Shown: positions 31,217 to 41,044, counted from the stretch's first letter. The stretch is 64,000 nucleotides of DNA from Acetobacter sicerae (GCF_011516765.1 NZ_JAAABN010000015.1:1-64000), one strand, 5' to 3'. Translations and numbers: made by a program. Notes: a model not told the origin generated them from the sequence alone.

Positions 31217-32182
31217 ATGACCGAACTTCTGATTGTCTTTGTGGTGAGTGAGGGTGTCCAGTTGATGGATATAGCCGGGCCAGCCGATGTTTTCGCAGAA
31301 GCCAATACCCTTCATGGCAGGCCGCTTTACCGGTCTGTCATTGTGGCACGAGAGAAGGATATCCGGAGTTCCAGCGGTTTCAGCCTGAGGGCTGACCTGT
31401 TGTTGGGTGATGTCAGCACCAGATGCGTTGATACGCTGCTTGTAGCGGGCGCACCTGACGCCGCCGCAAGACCCTGTGATCCGGTTTTGACCGGCTGGTT
31501 ACGGCAGGAAGCACCCCGCGCCCGTCGTTTTGGCTCGATCTGTGGAGGCGTCTTTCCACTGGCGGAATCCGGCCTGTTGGATGGACAGACTATCGCCGCG
31601 CACTGGGCTGATGTGGACTGCGTCCGCCAGCGGTTTCCGGCCGTCACAGTGGATGCGGATGCGATCGTGCGGGAGGAAGGCGCTCTGCGGACTGCGGCCG
31701 GTGTGTCATCCGGTCTCGATCTGGCGCTTTCGCTGGTGCGGGAGGATCTGGGCGAGCGGATTGCCCGTGATGTCGCCCGGCAGCTCGTACTGTTCTACAA
31801 ACGGCCCGGCGGTCAGTTGCAATACAGTCGGCAGAGAGAATTGTCTCCGGCCGGGCGGTCGGCATTGCAGTCCCTGCAGCGCCGGATCATGCAGCAGCCG
31901 GATGCTGAATACAGTGTAAAAGCGATGGCGGAAATGGTGGCGCTGGAACGCCGGCAACTGACGCGGCTTTTTGCTCAGGAAACGGGGCTGTCACCTGCCC
32001 GGTGGGTCGAGCAGACACGTCTCGCCATCGCGCGTGGTCTGCTTGAAGACGGACGAAAACCGCCAAAAGTTGTGGCGGCGGAAGCAGGTTTCGGGTCTGT
32101 CAGGGTTTTGCGAAGGGTGTTCCAGCATCATCTGGGCGTGACTCCCGCCGAATACAGGAAGCGTTTTGGGCAACTGCGCTGA
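31217..32182 (+). CDS. GlxA/FtrA-type transcriptional regulator (DJ-1/PfpI + AraC HTH)
   Basis: 321 residues. Residues about 1-185 form a DJ-1/PfpI-like domain, with the nucleophile-elbow cysteine in FGSICGGVFPLAESGLL and the following AHWADVDCVRQRFP. Residues about 215-321 contain two AraC helix-turn-helix motifs: YSVKAMAEMVALERRQLTRLF and VVAAEAGFGSVRVLRRVFQHH. Such regulators usually sense small nitrogen compounds or other ligands and activate adjacent genes. It is placed 18 bp after the CoA-transferase and probably shares its transcript. Confidence 0.88.
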   Translation: MTELLIVFVVSEGVQLMDIAGPADVFAEANTLHGRPLYRSVIVAREKDIRSSSGFSLRADLLLGDVSTRCVDTLLVAGAPDAAARPCDPVLTGWLRQEAPRARRFGSICGGVFPLAESGLLDGQTIAAHWADVDCVRQRFPAVTVDADAIVREEGALRTAAGVSSGLDLALSLVREDLGERIARDVARQLVLFYKRPGGQLQYSRQRELSPAGRSALQSLQRRIMQQPDAEYSVKAMAEMVALERRQLTRLFAQETGLSPARWVEQTRLAIARGLLEDGRKPPKVVAAEAGFGSVRVLRRVFQHHLGVTPAEYRKRFGQLR

Positions 32183-32215
32183 TCCTGTCTGTGCGCAGAT
32201 CAGCTTTTTCTTCTT

Positions 32216-33430
32216 CTATGCGTCAACGACTGTTTCCCTCCATGCCACGCGTGCGAGAGCCGTGCTGGCCAGGGCCACCAGACCGATCAGGACAGCACAG
32301 CCGAGCCAGCCGCGATGCGCGTAGAGAGGGGCTGGGGCGACAGCGCCGAGGCTTCCGCCCAGATAATAGCAGGTGAGATAGAGACCGGTCGCCGCAGACC
32401 GTCCTTCCCTGGCATGTCGTGCGGTATAGCCGGTGGCGCAGGATTGTCCGGCAAAGACGGCCATGCAGGACAGAGCCAGTCCAATCACGATAGGAGGGAG
32501 ATGGACGGAAAGTGTCAGGGCAATTCCGGCAATCCCGGCGATCTGCGACAGCAGAAAGGCCCGCGTGCGCCCGATCGTGCCGATAAGGCGACCGAAAAAA
32601 GGTGTGACTGTGACAGGCAGGATGAAGACCACGAACAGAGCGCCGACTTCAATTGAAGTCAGGCTGAATGGAGGTGCGCTCAGACGCAGGCTCAGATAGG
32701 TAAAGGACGTGACCTGCTGAAACAGCAGGCTGGCGCCGACAAAACAGGTGGCCAGCAGCCGCCAGTCGCGCACACCTTTTGCGACACTCCATAAGCTTTT
32801 ACCAAGGGATGTGCTGGGCCTGAACTGGCGCTCCATGGGCAGACAGAATATGGCGAGCGCAAGAACAAGAATCAAAAGAACTGCGAAAACGAGAAAAGTG
32901 GAGAGCCATCCAGTAAAGGACGCAGCAGCGCCGGCAAGGAAGCGTCCACAGAACCCGCCGAACGCAGTGCCTGCGACATATACTCCGTTCATGGTGGTTG
33001 CGGTACGCCCGGACCATTCTTCTGCGATATAGGCGAGGGCCGCAGTGAAGATGAAGGGCACCAGCAACCCTTGTGCAAACCGCAGGGAGAGGAGAGCCGT
33101 AAAATTCCATGCCAGAGCGCAGGAAGCGGTTATGACAATCAGCGCGATGAGGGCTGCGACCATCACACGCTTGCGTCCGAAACGGTCAGAGACCGCTCCG
33201 GCCAGAGGGGCTGCGACTGCTACGCCCAGCGTGGAGGTGCTGATTGTCCAGGCGCTTGCGCCAAGGCTGAGGCCAAACCGGCGGGCGATATCAGGCAGGA
33301 TGGGCTGGGTGGCATAGACATTCAGAAGCGCGCAACTGCCCAGAGCGAAGAGTGCCGCCGTCTGACGGAGTGGGACTGCTGTATTCGCTGCCGCCTCATT
33401 TTGCATCGTAATTGTGTCTGAACGGTTCAT
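32216..33430 (-). CDS. MFS transporter
   Basis: 404 residues from the ATG at 33430, with 12 predicted TM helices. The MFS loop 2-3 motif appears as GAVSDRFGRKRVMV. The first helix FALGSCALLNVYATQPILPDIARRFGLS resembles the YnfM/arabinose-efflux subgroup. An ATG at 33406 is also possible. The open frame running up to 33595 overlaps the promoter region and is not used. It diverges from a TetR gene with a palindrome between them, so it is probably a TetR-controlled exporter. Substrate unknown. Confidence 0.85.
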   Translation of the reverse strand: MNRSDTITMQNEAAANTAVPLRQTAALFALGSCALLNVYATQPILPDIARRFGLSLGASAWTISTSTLGVAVAAPLAGAVSDRFGRKRVMVAALIALIVITASCALAWNFTALLSLRFAQGLLVPFIFTAALAYIAEEWSGRTATTMNGVYVAGTAFGGFCGRFLAGAAASFTGWLSTFLVFAVLLILVLALAIFCLPMERQFRPSTSLGKSLWSVAKGVRDWRLLATCFVGASLLFQQVTSFTYLSLRLSAPPFSLTSIEVGALFVVFILPVTVTPFFGRLIGTIGRTRAFLLSQIAGIAGIALTLSVHLPPIVIGLALSCMAVFAGQSCATGYTARHAREGRSAATGLYLTCYYLGGSLGAVAPAPLYAHRGWLGCAVLIGLVALASTALARVAWRETVVDA

Positions 33431-33565
33431 GACTGATCCCGCCAGACGAGATGCTCGGGCCGTTTGTGGGTGGTAATCTGTGCGTGGGGACTGGGTATGG
33501 TCATTGTTGTTATTCAGCACAACCGATTTGTGAATTGCCTCTTTGAGGGCGTTGGGCTTACGGTG

Positions 33566-33581
33566 ACGAACGAGTGTTCGT
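33566..33581. promoter_or_regulatory. Candidate TetR operator palindrome
   Basis: ACGAAC-GAGT-GTTCGT is a perfect 6-bp inverted repeat, 15 bp before the TetR start codon and in the region shared with the divergent MFS gene. Flanking TGAC and GTCA sequences extend the symmetry imperfectly. Position and symmetry suit autoregulation by the TetR protein. Confidence 0.6.
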
Positions 33582-33595
33582 GAGTCAAAGAACAA

Positions 33596-34171
33596 ATGCG
33601 AGAGCCGGTCCCCCTGCGCGACATCGTGATCGAAGCGCGCGAACTGTTTCGTGAGTACGGTTATGAAGGCGCGTCGATGCGAAATCTTGCCCGGCGTGTG
33701 GGGTTGCGTCCGCAGAGCCTTTATACGCGCTTTTCCTCAAAAGAAGCGCTGGTATCTGAAGTTCTGGCCCTGACGCTCGAGGAAACGCTGCAGGACTTGC
33801 CGGACCCCGCCAGAAACTGGCGCGCTGCATGGCGGACGCTGATAGGACGCATCGAGAAAACATTGGAGAGCCGCAATCGCTGTGTCGGGCTGCATCTGGC
33901 TTATGGAATGATGTCCATCACGCCTGATGCGCAGGAAGCCGTCAGGGCATTCTTCAACTCTGTCCGGGAAGCCATGATCCGCATCCTGCGGGCGGGAAAG
34001 ATCGCGTCACCGGCAGCTATTGCCGTTGACACGCTGGCTCAACTGGAAGGGGCGACGCTCTGGATTGCGACGGAAGGGGACAGCAGGCCCTTGAAGCGTG
34101 CTGTCAGACGCGCCCTGCAACTGGCTGATCCTGTGCGCGGGCATGGAAAGAAGAGCGGGCCGTCATCATGA
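33596..34171 (+). CDS. TetR/AcrR-family transcriptional regulator
   Basis: 191 residues. The N-terminal DNA-binding domain reads IVIEARELFREYGYEGASMRNLARRVGLRPQSLYTRFSSKEALVSEVL, a textbook TetR helix-turn-helix. The C-terminal half is the ligand-binding helical domain. It is first in an operon with a DMT transporter (4-bp ATGA overlap) and an isochorismatase-like hydrolase, and it diverges from an MFS exporter. It probably represses all of these and itself through the palindrome just upstream. Confidence 0.9.
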   Translation: MREPVPLRDIVIEARELFREYGYEGASMRNLARRVGLRPQSLYTRFSSKEALVSEVLALTLEETLQDLPDPARNWRAAWRTLIGRIEKTLESRNRCVGLHLAYGMMSITPDAQEAVRAFFNSVREAMIRILRAGKIASPAAIAVDTLAQLEGATLWIATEGDSRPLKRAVRRALQLADPVRGHGKKSGPSS

Positions 34172-35070
34172 CCGATATTCTGCTGTTCGTCTCGGTTGTC
34201 GTGGTCTGGGGGCTGACGTGGTTCGCCATGCACCTTCAGTTTGGAACGGCGCCAGTAGAGATCGCGATTTTCTGGCGTTTCGCGCTTTCTCTCGTTCTGC
34301 TCGGTGGCTGGTTATGTCTGACGGGACGGTTGAGAAAACCGGCAGCGGCAAGTATTCCGTGGCTGGTCGCGATGGGGATTTGTCTGTTTTCCGGCAACTA
34401 TCTCGTGCTCTATCGGTCGGCTGCCTATCTGTCCAGCGGCATGATTTCGGTGATTTTCAGTCTGGCCAGCGTTCTGAACGCCCTGAACCTCTGGCTGTTC
34501 TTCCGTCAGCGGCTCGACGCACGGATTATCGGAGGCGGTCTTCTGGGGGTAATGGGGGTCGCGCTGCTGCTGGATGGAGATCATGGGGGCGGCCTGCAGG
34601 CGGGCAGTCTCACCGGGGTCGGGCTGGCTCTGGCGGGAACTCTCTTCTTTTCGCTTGGCAATATGGTTACCCGCAGGATCGGTCGGTTCGATCTGGATCT
34701 GCCAAATGCCGTTTTCTATGCAATGGGAATCGGGACCCTCGTTGTGGGAACCGTAGCTCTGACGCAGGGATATAGTTTCGTAGTTCCGCTGACCGCAGCG
34801 TGGTTTGGGGGACTGGTCTATCTGTCGGTGTTCGGCTCGGTCATCGGTTTTCTGACGTACCTGTCGCTGGTGCACCGGATCGGAGCGGACAGAGCGGGCT
34901 ATACGACAATCCTTTCTCCTGTTCTGGCCCTTGCTGTGTCATGTGTTTTTGAAGGCACGCGATGGACGCCTGTCATGCTGGCAGGACTTGGTCTCGTCCT
35001 CGCGGGCAACGTGCTGGCCTTTGTGCGCCATCGTCCTGTTCCAGTGCCTGTCGAGGTTGAGCAGGCATGA
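34168..35070 (+). CDS. DMT-family (EamA) transporter
   Basis: 300 residues, ten predicted TM helices in two EamA repeats (about residues 5-135 and 145-285). Typical features are VVVWGLTWFAMHLQF in TM1, LYRSAAYLSSGMISVIFSLASVLNALNLWLFFRQRLD in the first repeat and FGSVIGFLTYLSLVHRIGADRAGYTTILSPVLAL in the second. The family exports amino acids, nucleobases or other metabolites. Start overlaps the TetR stop. Confidence 0.9.
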   Translation: MTDILLFVSVVVVWGLTWFAMHLQFGTAPVEIAIFWRFALSLVLLGGWLCLTGRLRKPAAASIPWLVAMGICLFSGNYLVLYRSAAYLSSGMISVIFSLASVLNALNLWLFFRQRLDARIIGGGLLGVMGVALLLDGDHGGGLQAGSLTGVGLALAGTLFFSLGNMVTRRIGRFDLDLPNAVFYAMGIGTLVVGTVALTQGYSFVVPLTAAWFGGLVYLSVFGSVIGFLTYLSLVHRIGADRAGYTTILSPVLALAVSCVFEGTRWTPVMLAGLGLVLAGNVLAFVRHRPVPVPVEVEQA

Positions 35071-35107
35071 ATCTTCGTAATCCTCACCATGCAGAAAGGC
35101 GACAGAT

Positions 35108-35656
35108 ATGACAAACGAAGCCCTGATCATTGTGGATCTGCAGAACGATTATTTCCCGGGTGGACGTTGGCCGTTGGTGGGCATCGAGGATGCGGCTGCC
35201 AACGCACGTCTTGTCCTGAACCGCTTTCGGGAAAAAGAGATGGCAGTTGTCCATATCCGTCATGAATTCCCGGCTGATAATGCGCCGTTTTTTGCGCCGG
35301 GTTCACATGGTGCACAGATCAACGAGCTTGTCATGCCGAATGACGGGGAACCAGTAGTTCTTAAACATCATCCGAACGCATTCCGGGATACGAACCTCAG
35401 GACACTTCTGGATGGGCAGGGCATCCGGAAACTGACAATTCTTGGAGCGATGAGTCACGTCTGCATTGATGCGACTGTCCGTGCCGCAGTCGATTTCGGA
35501 TACGACGTGACGGTGGTGCATGACGCGATCGCCACCCGAGATCTTGAATTTGAAGGAACGACAGTTCCAGCGAGGCAGGTTCATGCGGCCTATATGGCCG
35601 CTCTCGCTTTTGCATACGCGCAGGTTGTGTCTACAGGCGATTATCTTTCCAGATAA
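35108..35656 (+). CDS. Isochorismatase-family cysteine hydrolase
   Basis: 182 residues. The catalytic triad of the family is intact: D10 in IIVDLQNDYFPGG, K86 in VVLKHHPNAF and C119 in GAMSHVCIDATVRAAVDFGYDV. Family members hydrolyse nicotinamide, ureido- or isochorismate-like substrates; the exact one is not clear. It is 37 bp after the DMT transporter and likely in the same TetR-controlled operon. Confidence 0.9.
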   Translation: MTNEALIIVDLQNDYFPGGRWPLVGIEDAAANARLVLNRFREKEMAVVHIRHEFPADNAPFFAPGSHGAQINELVMPNDGEPVVLKHHPNAFRDTNLRTLLDGQGIRKLTILGAMSHVCIDATVRAAVDFGYDVTVVHDAIATRDLEFEGTTVPARQVHAAYMAALAFAYAQVVSTGDYLSR

Positions 35657-37019
35657 AACTATGAAAGATTTTATGACGATTGAATGCTCGTCTTTTGCAA
35701 AGGTCAGACGGGAGTAGATTGATATCATAGCGGACCAAGACCCGATCTTTTGGGAATTTCCCGGAAAAACGGAATGACTTGATGCTCTTTTCGTTCCGTT
35801 GGAGGCTTGAAACGGCATCAGGCTATGCCATTGCCACACCATGTATCGTCACGGATGGTGCTCAGGTGGCGGCAATGCAGTATCTGACTGAACGGATGAA
35901 ATTTGTTGTGGTATCAATTAGTTGTCGGGTTTAATAACGGATTTTAACGCGGCAGCAGAATAGCAGAAGAAAGCATGTTGGCGTTATTCTGTCTGGTAGA
36001 AGTATCGATATGATAAAGGATGCCTGCTTCGCGCAGGATGTAATTCCTATTATCTGCCAATAGAATTCTGATTTGCGAAATGGATTTCTAAAAAAGTTTA
36101 TTTTGGAATCGTAGTATTCTAGCGTTTTATGGTTTGGAAAATTGTGCTGGAATCGATCTCGCGCGAATGTCGCCGTAACATATCAACCTTCTCTATTATG
36201 CTGTTATTCTTTTCTCCGTGCGAGCAGAAATTGTCGGATGGTATGATAAAACTGTAACGGAAAATCTGGGACTATTCGAAACCATAATTGACTTTCTGAA
36301 GGAGACTCTGCGCACGATAAAATCGGTATCCTACTGACTGACGCTGCAAGGCATTGCCTTTCGATGCGATCATGCAGAAATATCGTTCTGCGCGCGAGAA
36401 ATACCTGATGACAGTCTTTTATAACTCACATCGGTCGTAGGGAAAGGGTGAAGCCGGACGTTTTGCTTTCAGTTTAACGTTTGGATACGACTTCATGATG
36501 CCATTTGATAGCTCTATAAATATTCCAGAGAATCCAATGATACGTGTTCTTATGACCAAAAAAAGCAGAAGCCAGAGAGGTCAATGCATTCTCTCGAAGA
36601 ATAAGAACTGGAAATAAAATCTGCTGACACGCTGGTCGTCGTTTAAAGCAACTTCCATACGATAATATAATATTATCTTACTGTTCTTGGTGGGTAGGAT
36701 ATATGGTGCAGAAATCATAAACGATCACTCGCAAATCCTGATATTTTCATTTTGTTTTCATTTTTAAAATACATCGCGGATGGGCGCGGTTAATCACTCT
36801 GAAACACCTCTTTTGTAGAGATCTCTAGGACGTCTTGTCTTTATCTACAGTGTAATAATGTCCGGGAGGTCGGTGGCCGTTGCCATGAATATGCACTATG
36901 GTTCTGCGCATATTGAGTATATTGCGTATCATTTCGGCAATCAGCACCCTTTGAAACAGACTTTCCGGCAGGTCTCCTCACGATCATTCCGCTCCGTTGT
37001 GGCCGGGGCGTTACGCTAA
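35657..37019. other. Long AT-rich gap without a supported gene
   Basis: About 1.36 kb, visibly richer in A and T than the flanking genes. Only short frames occur, including 43 codons from ATG 36129 and 41 codons from about 36496, without recognisable domains. No inverted terminal repeats or transposase signature were found. It may be decayed foreign DNA, a long regulatory region for the GGDEF-EAL gene, or contain an unannotated RNA. Confidence 0.5.
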
Positions 37020-38708
37020 ATGGAACGGCATCAGACATCCAAGCTGCTGCGCATGATCGATAACATGCCGGTTGCTGTCATGACGGTTGATCCGGACGAC
37101 TTTACGATCACGTACGCTAACGAGACATCCAAGGATCTGATCCGTCAGATCGAGCATCTCCTTCCCATTCAGGCAGAGAATCTTGTCGGGACATCAATCG
37201 ATGTCTTTCACCGACATCCCGAACATCAGCGACGGCTTATATCGGATCCGGCCAATCTTCCGCACAGCGCCCGCATCCGGCTCGGCCCCGAGGCGCTGGA
37301 TCTCAAAGTGACCGCCATTACGGCCGACAATGGTGATTTTCTCGGGCCGATGCTCACCTGGGCGCTTGTTACACGAGAGGTTGCCGCTGAAGAACGCATC
37401 CTCAGACTGGCGCAGTATGATACGCTCACGGGGCTGGCGAACCGCAACACCTTTCAGGAGTGGATCGAGGATCGGCTGGCTCAGCCCGGCCACCGTATGG
37501 CCGTCTTCTTTCTTGATCTCGATGGCTTCAAGACCATAAACGACACCAGAGGACACGGTGTTGGAGATGCGGTCTTGCGGATCGTTGCCGACCGCCTGCG
37601 AACGATCTGCAGCGCTCCAGATCTCCGGATCGGTCGGATTGGCGGCGACGAATTTGCTGTCCTGCTTCCTGATGATGAGTCTGCGCGAGCAGAAACTCTG
37701 GCAGGCCGACTGGTGGCAGCGCTCGGGGCGCCCTACAGTTTTGGCGACCACGTGAACATGCAGATTGGCACGTCCATTGGTATTGCCCGATCGCCGGATC
37801 ATGGCGACACGGTCGAGCAGATTCTCTCTCGCGCCGATATTGCCCTCTATGTCGCAAAAACCGCTGGAAAGGGGAAATACACTGTCTACGAGCCGATCAT
37901 GGGTGATCGCATCCGTGAGCGCGAACACCTGAAAGCCGATCTCCGGGCTGCGCTTCAGACGATGGAAGACCTGTTCGTCTTTTATCAGCCTATCGTCGAT
38001 ATACGAACGCGGGAGGTCAAGGCCCGCGAAGCTCTTGTCCGCTGGTATCACAGGGAGCGCGGCTGGATCTCGCCCGCCGAATTCATCCCGGTAGCTGAAG
38101 AGAGTGGTCTGATCGATCAACTGAGCCGCTTCGTGCTGCACCGCGCATGTTCTGATGCAATGCGCTGGGAGGATGAAGCGCGGGTGGCGGTCAACATGTC
38201 CGCAACACAGTTCGGAAACGGCACACTGGCGGCTCTCGTGCGGGAGGCTCTCGCGAAATCGGGTCTGCCTGCCGAAAGACTGGAAATCGAGGTTACCGAA
38301 ACGGCTCTACTCACTGCGGAACACGATGTGGTTGGTGATTTTCAACAACTGCACCGGTTGGGCGTGCGCATTGCGCTCGATGATTTTGGTACGGGATACT
38401 CTTCGCTGGCCCATCTGCGGCTGTATTCATTTGACAAGATCAAAATCGACGGATCGTTCGTCCGTGACGCGGTCACACGGCCTGACTGCGCCGCCGTGGT
38501 CAAAGCGGTAGCGGATCTCGGCCGGCGTCTCGGTGTCACAACGGTCGCAGAGGGTGTGGAGACCGTCGAGCATCTTGAGCGGGTGATGGAAGAGGGATGC
38601 AGTGAAATTCAGGGGTATCTGATAAAGAGACCAGGACCGGAGCCGGTCGATCAGCCGCGGGTTATGGAAATCAACCGTCTCTTACAGGCGCGGCAAGCAA
38701 GAGTCTGA
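37020..38708 (+). CDS. PAS-GGDEF-EAL cyclic-di-GMP turnover protein
   Basis: 562 residues. Residues about 5-115 form a PAS-like sensor. The GGDEF domain has an intact active site at G208-F212 (RIGGDEFAVLL) and no RxxD inhibitory site at the usual position. The EAL domain begins at E337 (REALVRW) and keeps the metal and catalytic residues in NMSATQF, EVTETALL, LDDFGTGYSSLAHL, KIDGSFV and VAEGVET. Both diguanylate cyclase and phosphodiesterase activities are therefore possible. No membrane segment is predicted, so it is cytoplasmic. It stands alone after a long AT-rich gap. Confidence 0.92.
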   Translation: MERHQTSKLLRMIDNMPVAVMTVDPDDFTITYANETSKDLIRQIEHLLPIQAENLVGTSIDVFHRHPEHQRRLISDPANLPHSARIRLGPEALDLKVTAITADNGDFLGPMLTWALVTREVAAEERILRLAQYDTLTGLANRNTFQEWIEDRLAQPGHRMAVFFLDLDGFKTINDTRGHGVGDAVLRIVADRLRTICSAPDLRIGRIGGDEFAVLLPDDESARAETLAGRLVAALGAPYSFGDHVNMQIGTSIGIARSPDHGDTVEQILSRADIALYVAKTAGKGKYTVYEPIMGDRIREREHLKADLRAALQTMEDLFVFYQPIVDIRTREVKAREALVRWYHRERGWISPAEFIPVAEESGLIDQLSRFVLHRACSDAMRWEDEARVAVNMSATQFGNGTLAALVREALAKSGLPAERLEIEVTETALLTAEHDVVGDFQQLHRLGVRIALDDFGTGYSSLAHLRLYSFDKIKIDGSFVRDAVTRPDCAAVVKAVADLGRRLGVTTVAEGVETVEHLERVMEEGCSEIQGYLIKRPGPEPVDQPRVMEINRLLQARQARV

Positions 38709-39240
38709 AGCTCTCTGGGAGGGGATGATTCTGGAGAAGAATGAACGAGTTTGTCTGTGTTTATGCTGACCGTATCTTGCGCCACAGCTCAACCGGACCT
38801 GATTTGCGGTCAGTGAGTCATGACGCTTTGGCCATACTGCTGAACATCCGTCGATAAACTCAATAACTGTTAGCAGACTACAGGTTTGTCCGAAGTTGCC
38901 TTGGAGAACGAAAAACCAAACCATGCGCTGATGGTCTGGAGGCTTCCAGAAAACACATTCAGGCACAATAGCCGACGCATTGCCTTCCACTTCTACGATA
39001 CTCTGTAGAACGGTTTCCTTCTTGACTCTCCACCTTGCAGTTATCTTCGTGGCCTGCTTCCTCAATCCGATCCTGTGCCCGTTAACCTGACAACGCACAC
39101 TATCCCGTCGGCAAGGAGGGCTGCATTCGAGCACCGTTCTGCTCCCACATTTCGGGTCAACCGGAAAGATAACTGCCAGTCAGGTGACATTGCCTGACTG
39201 CCACATGTCTTGCGTAGCGCCTCAAAATCAGCAATGAGAT
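38709..39240. other. Intergenic gap, no supported gene
   Basis: About 530 bp between the GGDEF-EAL gene and the first sigma factor. A 150-codon minus-strand frame (38682-39134) has no known domain, unusual composition and no good start; it is not called. The end of the gap leads into the Fur-like site. Confidence 0.45.
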
Positions 39241-39266
39241 AATGAGAATCAGTCGCATATTGCGAG
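39238..39266 (+). promoter_or_regulatory. Fur-box-like site upstream of ECF sigma factor 1
   Basis: GATAATGAGAATCAGTCGC (39238-39256) matches the classical 19-bp Fur box at 15 of 19 positions. On the other strand it reads TGCGA-n(3)-ATTCTCATTATC. It is 32-60 bp before the sigma-factor start. Iron-dependent repression is inferred. Confidence 0.65.
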
Positions 39267-39297
39267 TCCTGTCGTACAGGCCGCCTGTTGTGCTGAG

Positions 39298-39831
39298 GTG
39301 CGGGAAAGGTATCGGAACTTGGAGCAGAAGGGCTCATTGCTGGTCCTTTATTCAGCCCATCGACGCGATCTGTTGAAATACGCTAACGGGCTGGTAGCTG
39401 ATCATTCGGTTGCCGAGGATATCGTGCAGGAAGCATGGCTCCGTCTGGACCGGGGCGTCGAGGCTGCGACAGTGAGCGAGCCTCTGCGTTACCTCTATCG
39501 GATTGTCCGGAATCTGGCGCTGGATCTGCGTCGTAAAGGTACGCGTGAGCGGGCCGTCTTTACGTCATCTGGGTTCGACAGCGTTGTGGAGCAACAGGCA
39601 GACGCGCAACCGGGTCCAGATCAGATCGCACAGGACAAGGCGCAACTGGAGGCTGTGCAGGCAGTCCTCTTGGCCCTGCCCGAGCGAACGCGTGTCGCCT
39701 TTGAGATGCACCGCTTTGGAGGGTGCAAATTACGCGAGATTGCAGCGCATCTGAATATTTCCATTGCGATGGCGCATGTGCTGGTCGCGGAGGCCGTGGA
39801 CGCCTGCAAGCAGCGGGTGGACTGGCCCTGA
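39298..39831 (+). CDS. ECF sigma factor, FecI-type
   Basis: 177 residues with sigma region 2 (DHSVAEDIVQEAWLRLDRG, then PLRYLYRIVRNLALDLRRK) and region 4 (ALPERTRVAFEMHRFGGCKLREIAAHLNISIAMAHVLVAEA). The GTG start at 39298 is the only good one. Together with the FecR 121 bp downstream and the receptor after it, this forms a cell-surface signalling unit: the receptor senses an iron chelate, FecR relays, and the sigma factor transcribes the receptor gene. A Fur-like box precedes it. Confidence 0.92.
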   Translation: MRERYRNLEQKGSLLVLYSAHRRDLLKYANGLVADHSVAEDIVQEAWLRLDRGVEAATVSEPLRYLYRIVRNLALDLRRKGTRERAVFTSSGFDSVVEQQADAQPGPDQIAQDKAQLEAVQAVLLALPERTRVAFEMHRFGGCKLREIAAHLNISIAMAHVLVAEAVDACKQRVDWP

Positions 39832-39952
39832 TACACAACTACACAAAGAACGGTTTAGAAAAGGCGTGGCGGATGGCGTCTGATAATATGAGGGCGCCAG
39901 ACATCTCCCACGTCGGACGCGGGGTCCGGCAGCTTCGTGTCGAAAGGCATTC

Positions 39953-40933
39953 ATGACGGTAACAGATGATCCGGTCCGGCAACAGGCTTCCAGAGAGGCC
40001 ACGCGCTGGCTCATTCTTCTTCAGGAAGAATCTGACGATCCGGAAATCTCTGCCGAATTCGATGCCTGGCTGGCAGCAGCGTCTGTAAACCGTGAGGCCT
40101 GGGCGCAGACTGAAAAGGCCATGGGTCTGGTTGCGCGTCTTTCTCCCGGCAACACCAGTTCCTGGCGCAACAGCACGGGTAGAGGCGTGGATATGCTGAC
40201 GCAGCCACGTCGGCGGATTCCAAAGCGTGCTGCGTGGACTGGGTCTGTCGTCGCTCTCGCGGCGTGCGTTGCGCTGTTCTTTACTGCTTCCAGCCTGCTG
40301 CTTCGTGTGCGAGCGGATGTCATGACCGGAACGGCTGAGACGCGGGTCTTACATATGGCGGATGGCAGCGAGGTGACTCTGGCTCCCGGAAGTGCGGTCA
40401 GCATTAACAATAAAGATGGTCGCCGTAGTGTGACGCTACTGGCCGGCGAGGCGCTTTTTTCCGTCGTACATGACCCGGCGCATCCGTTCGTTGTGAAAAC
40501 AGGAAATTTCACCACAACCGATATTGGAACCGTCTTTGATGTGCGTCGGACAGAAAGCGGTGTGGATGTTGCTGTGCGCTCGGGCCGAGTGCAGGTCAGT
40601 GGCGGCAGTATCCTCGCTCAGGGCCTGGAGCTTGGAGCCGGGCGGGGACTGACCGCATCCGCATCCGGTTTCCATGCTGACGAACGGTCTGCCGAGCAGG
40701 TAGGAGCGTGGGCGGATGGTCTGCTGGTCGCCAACGATGAACCGCTCGGACAGGTCGTCGCCAGATTGAAGCCCTATCTTTCCGGCATGGTCATCGTGCC
40801 GTCTCATCTGTCGTCGCAGCGTGTGTCAGGAGTTTATAGTCTGACCGATCCCGGACGGGCTCTGGAAGCGGTTGCGCAGGCACGGCAGGGCAGTGTTCAT
40901 CGGTATAGCCGCTGGCTGACGATTCTGCGCTGA
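39953..40933 (+). CDS. FecR-family anti-sigma / sigma regulator
   Basis: 326 residues. The N-terminal cytosolic domain (DUF4880, about 10-60) has WLILLQEESDDPEISAEFDAWLAAASVNREAWAQTEK. A single TM helix is at about 92-112 (WTGSVVALAACVALFFTASSLLL). The periplasmic FecR domain includes RVLHMADGSEVTLAPGSAVS and GEALFSVVHDPAHPFVVKTG, and the C-terminus has the STN-like DUF4974 module. It links the TonB receptor in the outer membrane to the FecI-type sigma factor. Second gene of cassette 1. Confidence 0.92.
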   Translation: MTVTDDPVRQQASREATRWLILLQEESDDPEISAEFDAWLAAASVNREAWAQTEKAMGLVARLSPGNTSSWRNSTGRGVDMLTQPRRRIPKRAAWTGSVVALAACVALFFTASSLLLRVRADVMTGTAETRVLHMADGSEVTLAPGSAVSINNKDGRRSVTLLAGEALFSVVHDPAHPFVVKTGNFTTTDIGTVFDVRRTESGVDVAVRSGRVQVSGGSILAQGLELGAGRGLTASASGFHADERSAEQVGAWADGLLVANDEPLGQVVARLKPYLSGMVIVPSHLSSQRVSGVYSLTDPGRALEAVAQARQGSVHRYSRWLTILR

Positions 40934-41044
40934 GGCGAAGCGTAGCTGGCGTCATTCTGCACACGATTTAAGAAAAAATCGGTGAAGTGAGATTTTTATT
41001 GGAAAACACATCGTCGCCGTCGTTGTGAGGGTAGAGGGATACGA

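Noticed and set aside
36129..36260. 43-codon frame beginning MVWKIVLESISREC in the AT-rich gap
   Set aside because: Vaguely like the start of an ABC-transporter permease, but it ends quickly and nothing downstream continues it in any frame; too weak to call.
38682..39134. 150-codon minus-strand frame between GGDEF-EAL and sigma factor 1
   Set aside because: No known domain, overlaps the end of the GGDEF-EAL gene, no ribosome-binding site; considered as a transposase relic but no motif supports it.
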